A stretch of 64,000 nt of DNA, from assembly GCF_039539005.1 (NCBI RefSeq), contig NZ_BAABCP010000001.1, positions 1,116,001-1,180,000 of the forward strand, in the 5' to 3' direction. This document shows positions 51,538 through 59,681 of the stretch, one piece after another. Position 1 is the first letter of the stretch. Each line of letters starts with the position of its first letter. This DNA is from Microbacterium soli. Its GTDB lineage: Bacteria > Actinomycetota > Actinomycetes > Actinomycetales > Microbacteriaceae. Position numbers and translations under genes: made by a program. The notes beneath the pieces are model-generated. The model ran no database searches and was not told where the DNA came from. It saw only the letters and a list, made by a program, of their open reading frames with translations.

Positions 51538-51875
51538 GTTTCCCCCGCACGACTCGCCGGTCTTCAGGGTATCGGCGAGCCTGCTTCGGTTACGCCCGGG
51601 TGATGATCACATGGCCGTTTCGACAGACGCTGTACTGGCGGCGCGGTCGGGAATTTCGGATCCCCGCAAAGAACATCGACCGTACGCCCACGCCTCTTCG
51701 TGTACAGCTCTGGTCGAAAGAAGGACGCGGCCGCGGACTGGTGTTGTGGTCTCCTGACCACCCATCCACGCTAACGAATGGCTGATCCCGTGGCAAATCT
51801 GATTTTTCGATTCCTGGCCTCACCTGGTGTTAAGCAGGTTCCCGCGACCGTGCTCCGCGGACGATTCCGGGCGGC
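51538..51875. other. 338-bp intergenic stretch with no recognised gene
   Basis: This spacer between the ATPase start and the methyltransferase stop is less G+C-rich than its surroundings. It should hold the promoter of the betaine operon, but no clear -35/-10 pair was found. A 61-codon plus-strand frame (51600-51785) has no ribosome site and poor third-position G+C, and its product matches nothing I know. A weak stem ACCTG/CAGGT near 51825-51845 may end the methyltransferase mRNA. Confidence 0.5.
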
Positions 51876-53075
51876 TCAGCCCCGTCTGACACTGCGGGTG
51901 ACGGTGAACTTCGGCGTGCGCGACACCTGCTTCGTGGGTCCGACATGGCGGCTGAGAGCCCTGCGGTGATCCAGGTGCGAGTTGAACACCGTCCACACCT
52001 CGCCACCGGGCCGCAGCAGCCTCGCCGCGGCCAGGATGAGCCGCTCGCCGGCGCGCGAGTGGACGCTCGTGCCGAGATGGAACGGCGGGTTCAGCAGCAC
52101 GAGGTCGACGGATGCACCCGGCAGCGCCGAGCCCGCGTCATCGAGGGTCACGGTGACGCGGGCGGTGAGGCCGTTGGCCGCCATGGTCGCCCGGGCCGAC
52201 CTCACCGCGGCGGCGGAGCGATCGGTCGCGACGAGCACGGCGTCCGGATGCCGCAGAGCGAACGCCGCGGCGAGCACGCCCGTCCCGCAGCCCAGATCGA
52301 CGACGCGGCCGCGGGCCGGCATGTCGGGCACGGCGTCCAGCAGCACGCGCGTGCCGATGTCCACCCGCGCACCGGCGAACACGCCGCCGAAGGCGCACAG
52401 GGTCAGCCCGTCGCGGGTCCGGGTGACGGGGAACGGCGGGTCGGCGGGCACGGGGAGGGCCCCGGATGCCGTGATGAGCCGTGACTTCCGCTCGCCGCGG
52501 TGCGCCTGCACGGCGGCGAAGTGACGGGAGAGCACCTCGTTCTGAGCGAGGGTCATGTGCTTGACCCGCCCGCCGGCGATGAGGACGACGTCGGGCTCCG
52601 CCCAGCGCGCGACGGCATCGGCGATCTCCGCCAGCTCGTCCAGACCCTTCGGCAGCTGCAGCAGCACGAGGCGCGCACCGGCCAGGAGATCCGGGCCGAG
52701 CTCATGGGAGGCGAACGGCCCGGCATCCGTGCCCTCGGTCGGAGCCCCGACCGCCTCGCCGGCGTGTCGAGCCGCGACACGCCGTTCCTGCGGCTCCGGC
52801 TCCGACCCTGGTACCAGCCCGAGCGCGACGGCGTTGCGCACGAGGGCACGGCGTCCCGTCACGAGGTCCTGATGCACACGGATGCCGTGCATCCCGGCAT
52901 CCGCCAGGGCCAGCGTGATCGCCCCGTACCCGTCGCCGATCACGACCGTGCGGTCCCCGGGAATCCCCGCGTTCAACCCCTCCCGCACGAGCAGCTCGTC
53001 GGTGGCGTCCCAGGCCTGCAGGTTCGGGGCCTCGACATCCGGGAACCGCCGCAGGCGGCTGACGTCGAAGGGCAC
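51876..53075 (-). CDS. RlmG/RsmC-like class I rRNA methyltransferase
   Basis: A 399-residue two-domain protein. The N-terminal half is a degenerate Rossmann domain (RTVVIGDGYGAITLALADAG), the C-terminal half the active one with VVDLGCGTGVLAAAFALRHP (SAM loop) and the guanine-N2 catalytic motif LVLLNPPFHLG. This layout is that of RlmG (23S G1835) and RsmC (16S G1207). Which base is modified is not decided. GTG 53075 lies 6 nt behind a -10 TAGGGT (53087-53082), so it is leaderless. Confidence 0.87.
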   Translation of the reverse strand: MPFDVSRLRRFPDVEAPNLQAWDATDELLVREGLNAGIPGDRTVVIGDGYGAITLALADAGMHGIRVHQDLVTGRRALVRNAVALGLVPGSEPEPQERRVAARHAGEAVGAPTEGTDAGPFASHELGPDLLAGARLVLLQLPKGLDELAEIADAVARWAEPDVVLIAGGRVKHMTLAQNEVLSRHFAAVQAHRGERKSRLITASGALPVPADPPFPVTRTRDGLTLCAFGGVFAGARVDIGTRVLLDAVPDMPARGRVVDLGCGTGVLAAAFALRHPDAVLVATDRSAAAVRSARATMAANGLTARVTVTLDDAGSALPGASVDLVLLNPPFHLGTSVHSRAGERLILAAARLLRPGGEVWTVFNSHLDHRRALSRHVGPTKQVSRTPKFTVTRSVRRG

Positions 53076-53084
53076 CCGTTCACC

Positions 53085-53702
53085 CTACCGATCCAGCCGC
53101 GGGTCGCGTCCGACACCGGGGTCGGCATCGTCGGAGGCGGCGAGGATGTCGATGTCGTAGACGCGGGTGCCCTCGGCGCCCTTGACGTGCGCGTCGTGCG
53201 CCTCCCGGATCGCACGGTGGATGGTGTGCAGCAGAGCCTCGAACTCCGCGGGGGTCAGCACGGCATGACTGGTGGAGAAGGTTCCGCGACCCGTGGTCTG
53301 CTCGCCGCGGAGGTACTCCGGCATGTCCGCGAGGACCCGCTGCAGCAGTGCCTGGTGATCCTCGACGAGTCCGCGGATCACGGCATCGGCGAGCACGGGG
53401 TCCGCGGCGGGGACACCCGTACCGGCCACCCCCAGGGACTCGACCTCGACGGCGGTCCAGACCCGGTCGCGGCCGTCTCGGGCATGCTCGGGCGACTCGA
53501 CGATCAGCCCGGCGTCGGCGAGGACGCGCAGGTGGAAGCTGATCTTGTTGGCCGGTTCCCCGAGTGCGGCGGCGATGTCGGCGGCGCGGCTGTGCGGATT
53601 CCGGTTGAAGGATGCCAGGATGCGGCGGCGCAGCGGATTCGCCAGCGCCTTGAGCATCGCCGTCGTCATCATGACGGTCGACGGCGACTCCTCCTCAGCC
53701 AT
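53085..53702 (-). CDS. ArsR-like HTH regulator, divergent to an MFS exporter
   Basis: A 205-residue protein: winged helix in TAMLKALANPLRRRILASFN and RAADIAAALGEPANKISFHL, then RVLADAGLIVESPEHARDGR, and a longer C-terminal helical part. ATG 53702 is 6 nt behind a -10 TATACT (minus strand 53714-53709), a leaderless start; a far longer frame upstream is a shadow of the MFS gene. It very likely represses the divergent MFS gene and itself through the half-sites at 53721-53766. Confidence 0.88.
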   Translation of the reverse strand: MAEEESPSTVMMTTAMLKALANPLRRRILASFNRNPHSRAADIAAALGEPANKISFHLRVLADAGLIVESPEHARDGRDRVWTAVEVESLGVAGTGVPAADPVLADAVIRGLVEDHQALLQRVLADMPEYLRGEQTTGRGTFSTSHAVLTPAEFEALLHTIHRAIREAHDAHVKGAEGTRVYDIDILAASDDADPGVGRDPRLDR

Positions 53703-53720
53703 ATCCGCAGTATATCCAGA

Positions 53721-53768
53721 AGTTATTGCGCAACTATTCTTGCGCAATAACTCTTGCGGAACTATCGT
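53721..53768. promoter_or_regulatory. Three-half-site operator and divergent promoters of ArsR/MFS
   Basis: AGTTATTGCGCAA (53721-53733) and its perfect complement TTGCGCAATAACT (53740-53752) are 6 bp apart, and a third, looser copy TTGCGGAACTATC follows at 53754-53766. The MFS promoter is embedded: -35 TTGCGC (53740-53745), 17 bp, -10 TATCGT (53763-53768), 6 nt before ATG 53775. Bound repressor must block it. Confidence 0.8.
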
Positions 53769-53774
53769 GTCAGC

Positions 53775-55073
53775 ATGACCTCGATCTGGAGCAACCGCCG
53801 CTACGTCTCCTGGCTCGTCAGCGACACCGCCAAGGGCGTCTCGAGCGGGCTGTTCGGGTTCGCCGTGCCGCTGCTCGCCCTGATCATCACCGACGACCCG
53901 GTCCAGGCAGGCGTGATCGGCGCCGTCGGGATGGGCACCCGGGTCGCGCTCATGCTCTTCGGCGGTGTGCTCGCCGACCGTCACCGACGCGTGACCCTCA
54001 TGGTCCTCGGAGCCGTGATCGGCGTCGTGCTCTCCGCCGCCTTCACCCTGCTCGCCCTCGGCGATGCGCTGACCTTCGGCACGCTGCTCACGGTCGACGC
54101 CCTGCTGGCGGCGCGCACCGCACTGCTGGACGTGGCAGGGGAGAGCCTGCTGAAGGACATCGTCGCGCCCGAGACCATGGGACGGGCGCAGGCGGCGAAC
54201 CGCGCGCGGGATGCGGCGCTCGAGCTGGCCGGCGGCCCGGTCGGCGGCACGCTGCTGGCCATCGGCGGCTGGCTCATCGGCGTGGTGATGACGGCCTGTC
54301 ACCTCGTCTCCGCCGTCGCCGCCTGGCTCATCCCCCGGCTGCGCGGACCGGTCGCCACGGATGCACCGGCCGCACCGCGTCCTCCTGTCGACGGCGCGGC
54401 GCCGCGCACGCACGCCCTCCGGGAGATCCGCGACGGCCTGTCCTGGCTGTTCTCCCGCACCGACCTGCGCGGGGTGCTGTTCATCAGCACCATCATCAAC
54501 CTCGGCATCAACACGGCCACGACGACGGTGATCTACGCGCTGCAGCAGGACGGATACTCCCCCGCCGTGATCGGCTGGGTGGGCGCGGCGATGGGAGCCG
54601 GGATGCTGCTCGGCGCGCTGTTCGCCGGATGGGCGGTGTCGCGGATCGGGGCCGGCGTGATCATGCTCATCACGCTGGTCGTGCTCACCGCGGGCGCCGG
54701 TGCGCTCGCCCTCGTGCACAGCCCGGTGGCGATCGTGGCGGTGTTCCTCCCCGCGGCGCTGCTGCTCGCCCCGGTCAACGCCGCACTCGGCGGATATCAG
54801 ATGGTGGCGACGCCCACCGAGCTCATCGGCCGTGTCAGCAGCGCCTCGGGCGTCTTCGCCCTGGGGGCGATGCCGCTGGCGCCGCTCATCGCCGGGTTCG
54901 GCCTCGCTCACCTGGGGCGCGGCGGGGCGATCCTCATCGGCGCGGGCCTCTGCGCAGCGGCGGCACTGCTGGGCGCGGGAAACCGCGGGCTGCGCTCGCT
55001 GCCCGCCGAGTCCGGCTGGGCGGAGCACGCCGCGCAGTTCGAGGTCGCCGCGCCCTCGGCATCCGTCTCCTGA
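53775..55073 (+). CDS. MFS exporter (multidrug-efflux-like)
   Basis: A 432-residue transporter with twelve helices; GVLADRHRRVTLMVLGAVIG is the motif A loop, and AARTALLDVAGESLLKDIVA with AQAANRARDAALELAGGPVG is typical of the MFS_3/enterobactin-exporter-like branch common in actinobacterial drug efflux. ATG 53775 is leaderless (6 nt after the -10). It is divergent from its ArsR-type regulator, a classic repressor-efflux pair. Substrate unknown. Confidence 0.9.
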   Translation: MTSIWSNRRYVSWLVSDTAKGVSSGLFGFAVPLLALIITDDPVQAGVIGAVGMGTRVALMLFGGVLADRHRRVTLMVLGAVIGVVLSAAFTLLALGDALTFGTLLTVDALLAARTALLDVAGESLLKDIVAPETMGRAQAANRARDAALELAGGPVGGTLLAIGGWLIGVVMTACHLVSAVAAWLIPRLRGPVATDAPAAPRPPVDGAAPRTHALREIRDGLSWLFSRTDLRGVLFISTIINLGINTATTTVIYALQQDGYSPAVIGWVGAAMGAGMLLGALFAGWAVSRIGAGVIMLITLVVLTAGAGALALVHSPVAIVAVFLPAALLLAPVNAALGGYQMVATPTELIGRVSSASGVFALGAMPLAPLIAGFGLAHLGRGGAILIGAGLCAAAALLGAGNRGLRSLPAESGWAEHAAQFEVAAPSASVS

Positions 55074-55119
55074 CCCCGCCCTTCCCGGCGTACGGACGGG
55101 CCGGTGCAGGGGCGAGGAG

Positions 55120-56343
55120 TCAGCGCAGCGGGTCGAAGGGTTCGAGCACGGAGTCGATGCGGCCGGTCGTGATCTGCTCGGCGAGCAGCTTGCCCGTCGC
55201 CGGCCCCAGCACGATCCCCCACATGCCGTGACCGCCCGCCACGTACACGTTGGGCGCACGGGTGGCGCCGATCAGCGGCAGTCCGTCGGGCGTGACCGGG
55301 CGCGAGCCCACCCACTCGTCCTGACGGTCGTCCAGGTCGACGCCCTGGAACAGCTCCCGCGCCTGGGCGACGATCGCCTGCACCCGCCGCGCCTGGAACG
55401 GCTCGTCGGGCCCGCGGAACTCCATGGTCCCGGCGATGCGGAACCGCCCCTGGTACGGCGTGCACGCGATGCGCTGCGTGGGCAGGTACACGGGGTGCTC
55501 CTGCGGCTTCTGCGTCGCAACCGTGAACGAGTACCCGCGGCCGGCCTGCACCCGGGTGCGCACGCCGAGCCGGCGCGCGAGCTTCGGCATCCAGGCACCG
55601 GTGGCGATGACGACGGAGTCGGCCACCAGGTGCTCCCCGTTCGACAGGGTGACGACGGGTCGACGGGTGGAGGACACATCCGTCACCTCGAAGCCCGTGC
55701 GCAGCTCGCCGCCGCGCGCGACGACGGCGTCGCCGAGGGCCTCGACGAACGGGGCGGGCTCGAAGAACCGCTGCCCCTCCAGCCGGTAGACGTGCGTGAC
55801 GGCGTCCGAGAGCACCGGGGCGAGCTCGCCGGGGTCGTCCAGCCGCTCGAACGGCACGTCCTGGCCGTGCCGGATCACCCCCTCGATCTCGTGCAGGAAG
55901 CCCCTCGAGTCGGCCTCCTTCCTGAAGCCGATCACGAACGGGCCCTCCCGGGTCCACGACTTCACACCGCCGTCGATGAGCTCGTCGTAGCACTCCAGCG
56001 CCATCTTGTCGATGGGGGTGAGCGCCGCCATCGTGCGATCCCAGGCCCGGTTGGTGCCGTGCGCGGCGAACCGGGCGAGGAACGACCACAGGCCGGTGTC
56101 CACGCGGAACGGGACGTGCAGTGCGGCATCCGGGTCCAGCAGCGCCCGCGGACCGTACGTCCACAGGCCGGTGTCCGCCAGGGGGATGGCCTTGCCCGGG
56201 GTCAGCCATCCGGCGTTGCCCCACGACGACCCGGCGGCCACGCCGACCCGGTCGATGACCGTCACCTCGACGCCCCGCTCCTGCAGGTGCCATGCCGTTG
56301 CGAGCCCAACCATCCCGGCTCCGACGACGATCGTGCGCGTCAT
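55120..56343 (-). CDS. D-amino-acid dehydrogenase-like FAD oxidoreductase
   Basis: A 407-residue DAO-fold flavoprotein. IVVGAGMVGLATAWHLQERG binds FAD; SSWGNAGWLTPG and GHGMWGIVLGPATGKLLAEQ are diagnostic of DadA, which oxidises D-amino acids into the respiratory chain. ATG 56343 has GGGAGGA. It is divergent from an Lrp regulator, which probably activates it on amino acids, as Lrp does for dad genes. It complements the D-amino-acid cluster at 39.7-43.8 kb. Confidence 0.9.
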   Translation of the reverse strand: MTRTIVVGAGMVGLATAWHLQERGVEVTVIDRVGVAAGSSWGNAGWLTPGKAIPLADTGLWTYGPRALLDPDAALHVPFRVDTGLWSFLARFAAHGTNRAWDRTMAALTPIDKMALECYDELIDGGVKSWTREGPFVIGFRKEADSRGFLHEIEGVIRHGQDVPFERLDDPGELAPVLSDAVTHVYRLEGQRFFEPAPFVEALGDAVVARGGELRTGFEVTDVSSTRRPVVTLSNGEHLVADSVVIATGAWMPKLARRLGVRTRVQAGRGYSFTVATQKPQEHPVYLPTQRIACTPYQGRFRIAGTMEFRGPDEPFQARRVQAIVAQARELFQGVDLDDRQDEWVGSRPVTPDGLPLIGATRAPNVYVAGGHGMWGIVLGPATGKLLAEQITTGRIDSVLEPFDPLR

Positions 56344-56473
56344 TGCGTCCTCCCGAACACACGAATCCCAGACGAGCGGGCCATGATGAGACCTGCTCTC
56401 TCCCGATTATGCAGATCTCAAGCATCGTTCGGGAAGTGATGGAGATCTTCTGCGTAGAATCAAGCAGAACTCC

Positions 56474-56484
56474 GCAGATTCTGC
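56474..56484. promoter_or_regulatory. Lrp-type box between dadA-like and lrp genes
   Basis: GCAGATTCTGC is a perfect 11-bp palindrome; related GCAGAA and TTCTGC half-sites repeat within 40 bp upstream (TCTGCGTAGAATC, AAGCAGAAC). Repeated weak boxes are typical of Lrp/AsnC binding to divergent promoters. Confidence 0.55.
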
Positions 56485-56505
56485 ATTCTCGGGAAGGAAG
56501 TGAGC

Positions 56506-57006
56506 ATGGCGGCATCCGATTCTTCGACGTCCCGTCGCGCGGCGATGACGGATGCCGGGCTGGACGCCGTCGATCGCACGATCCTCTCCGAGCTCAGCCG
56601 CAACGGCCGGCTGTCGAACACCGAGCTCGCGGCGCGTGCCGGGATCGCAGAATCCACGTGTCTGAAGCGCGTGCGCGCGCTGCAGGCGAACGGCGTCATC
56701 GTCGGGTTCCACGCCGAGATCTCGCCCGCCGCGATCGGACTGCACCTCGAGGCGCTCATCACGATCCGTCTGCATGCGCACGCCCGCGGCGACCTGCGCC
56801 GCTTCCAGGCGTACGTCGAGGAGCTGCCGGCCACGCAGCGGGTGTACTTCCTCGCGGGCGATCGGGACTTCCTCGTGCATGTCGCGGTTCCCGACGCCGC
56901 GGCGCTGCGCGAGCTGGTCTCGGACACTCTCAGCCTGCGCCCCGAGGTCGCCTCCACCTCCACGAGCCTCATCTTCGCCCACGCCGCGGGCTCTCGCGGC
57001 ATCTGA
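56506..57006 (+). CDS. Lrp/AsnC family transcriptional regulator
   Basis: A 166-residue protein with N-terminal HTH (DAVDRTILSELSRNGRLSNT, ELAARAGIAESTCLKRVRAL) and the C-terminal RAM domain (ALITIRLHAHARGDLRRFQA, AGDRDFLVHVAVPDAAALRE) that binds amino acids. ATG 56506 follows GGAAGG; GTG 56500 is an alternative. It is divergent from the DadA-like gene, its probable target. Confidence 0.92.
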   Translation: MAASDSSTSRRAAMTDAGLDAVDRTILSELSRNGRLSNTELAARAGIAESTCLKRVRALQANGVIVGFHAEISPAAIGLHLEALITIRLHAHARGDLRRFQAYVEELPATQRVYFLAGDRDFLVHVAVPDAAALRELVSDTLSLRPEVASTSTSLIFAHAAGSRGI

Positions 57007-57053
57007 CCCGGCATCCGCCGCCGGCGCGCGGAGGAGCGGCGTGGGAACGAGGC

Positions 57054-57830
57054 TCAGCCCGCTGCGAGCACCTGGAAGCCGGCCTCCGTCAGCGAGTCCC
57101 GCTCGGACGCGGTGACGGCGGCATCCGTGATGATCAGTGGGAACAGCTCGGGGCCGCCGACGCGTGCGAACGCCTCCCGCCCGATCTTCGACGCGTCCGC
57201 GACGATCACCGCGCGCACGGCGCGCTCGGCCATCATGCGGTTCACCGCGGCTTCGGCCTCGTCCTGCGTGCTCGCGCCGTGCGCACCGGACACCCCGTTC
57301 ACGCCGATGAACGCGACATCGAGACGGATCCCCGCCAGCAGCTGTTCGACGAACGGTCCCACGAGCTCGAAGCTGCGCGAGTGGATCATCCCGCCGGTGA
57401 CGATCACCTTGAACTCGGGGCGCATGGCCAGCTGCGCCGCGATGTTCACCGCGTTGGTCACGACGGTGATCCCCTCGGCGGCGAGGTCGTCCCGCGCGGC
57501 GAGCGCCGTCGCGATGGCATTGGTCGTCGTCCCGCCGGACAGACCGACGACCTGCCCCGGGACGACCATCGCGGCCGCCGCCGACGCGATCTGCTCCTTC
57601 GCGCCGGTGCCGAGATGGCTCCGGTAGCGGATCGGCAGCTCGTAGGCGACGGACTGCGTGACCGCGCCGCCGTGGGTGCGGGTGAGGAGTCGGCGCTCGG
57701 CGAGGCTGTCGAGGTCGCGGCGGATGGTGGCGGCGGACGCCTCGAAGCGGTCGACCAGTTGATCCACGGACACCTCGCCCTGCTCCGCGAGCAGATCGAG
57801 GATCGCGGTGAGGCGAGCGGCACGGTTCAC
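57054..57830 (-). CDS. DeoR family regulator of the amino-sugar/hexose-phosphate operon
   Basis: A 258-residue DeoR repressor: HTH in QGEVSVDQLVDRFEASAATI with RRDLDSLAERRLLTRTHGGA, then the sugar-phosphate domain (VGLSGGTTTNAIATALAARD, FIGVNGVSGAHGASTQDEAE). GTG 57830 follows GGGGGAG and lies directly behind the aldolase stop. It is the last gene of the five-gene operon and probably recognises the 8-bp inverted repeat at 61591-61620 in front of it, with a sugar phosphate as inducer. Confidence 0.92.
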   Translation of the reverse strand: MNRAARLTAILDLLAEQGEVSVDQLVDRFEASAATIRRDLDSLAERRLLTRTHGGAVTQSVAYELPIRYRSHLGTGAKEQIASAAAAMVVPGQVVGLSGGTTTNAIATALAARDDLAAEGITVVTNAVNIAAQLAMRPEFKVIVTGGMIHSRSFELVGPFVEQLLAGIRLDVAFIGVNGVSGAHGASTQDEAEAAVNRMMAERAVRAVIVADASKIGREAFARVGGPELFPLIITDAAVTASERDSLTEAGFQVLAAG

Positions 57831-57831
57831 G

Positions 57832-58734
57832 TCACTCCCCCTTTCCGTCCGGCCCCCCGGGAGGGAGCGAGTCGGGGTCGAGGGCGAACAGGCGCAGCAT
57901 CCGCGCGGCCTCCGCGGTGACGGCGTCCCGGCCGGGCGCGACGTACCTGCGCGAGTCGACGAGGCCCTCGTCGAGGGCGAGCGCCGCACGGATCGCGCGC
58001 GTGAAGAACCCGTTCAGATGCGTGGAGACGTTGATCTTGGTCATGCCCGCGCGCACGGCGCGGACGATCACGTCGTCGGCCACGCCGGAGGAGCCGTGCA
58101 GGACGAGCGGCACGTCGTTCCCGGCGCCGTCGACATCGCGCAGCGCCGCACGCAGCCGCCCGATCAGCTCGATGTCGAGGGAGGCCGAGCGGTCCCGCAT
58201 CGCGTGCGAGGAGCCCACCGCGACGGCCAGCGCATCGACGCCGGTCGCCGCCACGAAGGCGCGCGCCTCGTCGGGGTCGGTGCGCACGCCCGGGGCATGC
58301 GCGCCGTCCTTGCCGCCCACTTCGCCGAGCTCGGCCTCGACGTGCACGCCCGCGGCATGCGCCCGCGCGGTGATCTCGGCGGTCAGCGCCGCGTTCTCGT
58401 CATCGTCGAGCCTCCCGCCGTCGAACATGACCGAGCCGAACCCCAGCCCGATCGCTTCGTCGACGAGTTCGGGCCGCTCGGCGTGGTCGAGGTGCACGAC
58501 GACCGGTGTCTGGGCGGCGCGCGCCACGGCGAGGGTCGCCAGCCCGATCGGCTCCAGTCCGCCGTGGTAGTCGGCGCAGTTCTGCGAGATCTGCAGGATC
58601 ACCGGCAGCTGAGCGCGCTCGGATGCCGCCACCAGGGCCTCGGCGGTCTCGAGATGGATCACGTTGAACGCGCCGATCCCGGTGCCGGCGGACGAGGCGG
58701 CCCGCATGAGCTCACGGGCGGAGACGAGCGTCAT
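57832..58734 (-). CDS. Class II fructose/tagatose-bisphosphate aldolase family protein
   Basis: A 300-residue zinc aldolase: VVVHLDHAERPELVDEAIGL with the catalytic Asp and first His ligand, HVEAELGEVGG, LVLHGSSGVADDVIVRAVRA (His ligand) and GMTKINVSTHLN. It resembles GatY/KbaY and FbaA enzymes that cleave ketohexose 1,6-bisphosphates into two triose phosphates. It overlaps the PfkB gene by 4 bp. In the context of a PfkB kinase and a SIS isomerase it completes a pathway from an amino sugar or ketohexose phosphate. Confidence 0.9.
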   Translation of the reverse strand: MTLVSARELMRAASSAGTGIGAFNVIHLETAEALVAASERAQLPVILQISQNCADYHGGLEPIGLATLAVARAAQTPVVVHLDHAERPELVDEAIGLGFGSVMFDGGRLDDDENAALTAEITARAHAAGVHVEAELGEVGGKDGAHAPGVRTDPDEARAFVAATGVDALAVAVGSSHAMRDRSASLDIELIGRLRAALRDVDGAGNDVPLVLHGSSGVADDVIVRAVRAGMTKINVSTHLNGFFTRAIRAALALDEGLVDSRRYVAPGRDAVTAEAARMLRLFALDPDSLPPGGPDGKGE

Positions 58735-59681
58735 GGGGACTCCTCGGCGGTGACGACGGTCAGGGCGCCCTCGAGATCCGGCCACGAGGCGTGGATCTCG
58801 CCGGCGAGCGGCATGAGCACGGCCGCGGCCGACCAGGCCGTCGCGCGGCGGAGGATCCGCTCGGGGTCACGGATGCCGGCGTCCATCATCACCGCGCACG
58901 CGGCGACGGCGGCATCCCCCGCCCCTGTCGGGTTCCCCGCGAGGGGCGCGTCGAGTCGGGCGTGCAGGGTGCCGACGTCGGCACCCTGCGACACGGCCAG
59001 CATGCCCTCCGGGCCGAGCGAGAGCAGCACGAGCTCGGTGCCGCGGCGCAGCAGCTCACGGGCGCCGTCGACGGGGTCGTCGAGCCCGGTGGCGTCCCGC
59101 AGCTCGTGCTGGTTGGGTTTGAGGACGGATGCTCCCGCGTCGGCCGCCACGAGCAGCGACGGTCCCGAGGTGTCGACGATCACCGTCGCGGCGGCGTCGC
59201 GCCCGAGGCCTATCAGAGTCGGCAGCACGTTCTCGGGCGTGCCCGGCGGGAGACTGCCCGAGATGACGAGCACGCCCGGGCTCTCCGCATCCGCCGTGCC
59301 CAGGGCCGTCGCGACGGCATCCGCCAGCGCGTCCCATTCCTCAGGCGTCGGGGCGGTGCCGTACTCGTTGACGATGCTCGTGTCGCCGGCCGACTCGTCC
59401 ACCAGCGCGAGGCTGCGACGCGTCGCCGCCGCAACGGGGACCAGCACGTGCGGCACGCCGGAATCCGCCAGTTCTGCCGCGAACTCCTCGCCCGTGGCAC
59501 CTCCGGCGGTGGCGACGGCGACCGCCTGCGCGCCCTGCGTGTGCGCGACCCTGGCGACGTTCAGTCCCTTGCCGCCGGCGCGCACGGCCCCGGCATCCGC
59601 CCGGTGCACATGGCCGGGCATCAGCGACGGCACCCGCCACGTGAGATCCACGGCGGGGTTCGGGGTGACCGTGACGATCAC
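58731..59681 (-). CDS. PfkB family 1-phosphofructokinase/tagatose-6-phosphate kinase
   Basis: A 316-residue kinase: VTVTPNPAVDLTWRVPSLMP, RAGGKGLNVARVAHTQGAQA and NPTGAGDAAVAACAVMMDAG with the catalytic Asp. This form belongs to the LacC/FruK branch, which makes ketohexose bisphosphates. GTG 59681 overlaps the ROK kinase stop by 4 bp; the overlap with the aldolase is also 4 bp. It feeds the class II aldolase. Confidence 0.9.
   Translation of the reverse strand: MIVTVTPNPAVDLTWRVPSLMPGHVHRADAGAVRAGGKGLNVARVAHTQGAQAVAVATAGGATGEEFAAELADSGVPHVLVPVAAATRRSLALVDESAGDTSIVNEYGTAPTPEEWDALADAVATALGTADAESPGVLVISGSLPPGTPENVLPTLIGLGRDAAATVIVDTSGPSLLVAADAGASVLKPNQHELRDATGLDDPVDGARELLRRGTELVLLSLGPEGMLAVSQGADVGTLHARLDAPLAGNPTGAGDAAVAACAVMMDAGIRDPERILRRATAWSAAAVLMPLAGEIHASWPDLEGALTVVTAEESP

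Noticed and set aside
51600..51785. 61-codon plus-strand frame in the spacer before the betaine operon
   Set aside because: No ribosome site, low third-position G+C, and no family resemblance.
53702..55259. Very long N-terminal extension of the ArsR-type regulator
   Set aside because: It is antisense to the MFS gene, and a -10 box sits 6 nt before ATG 53702.
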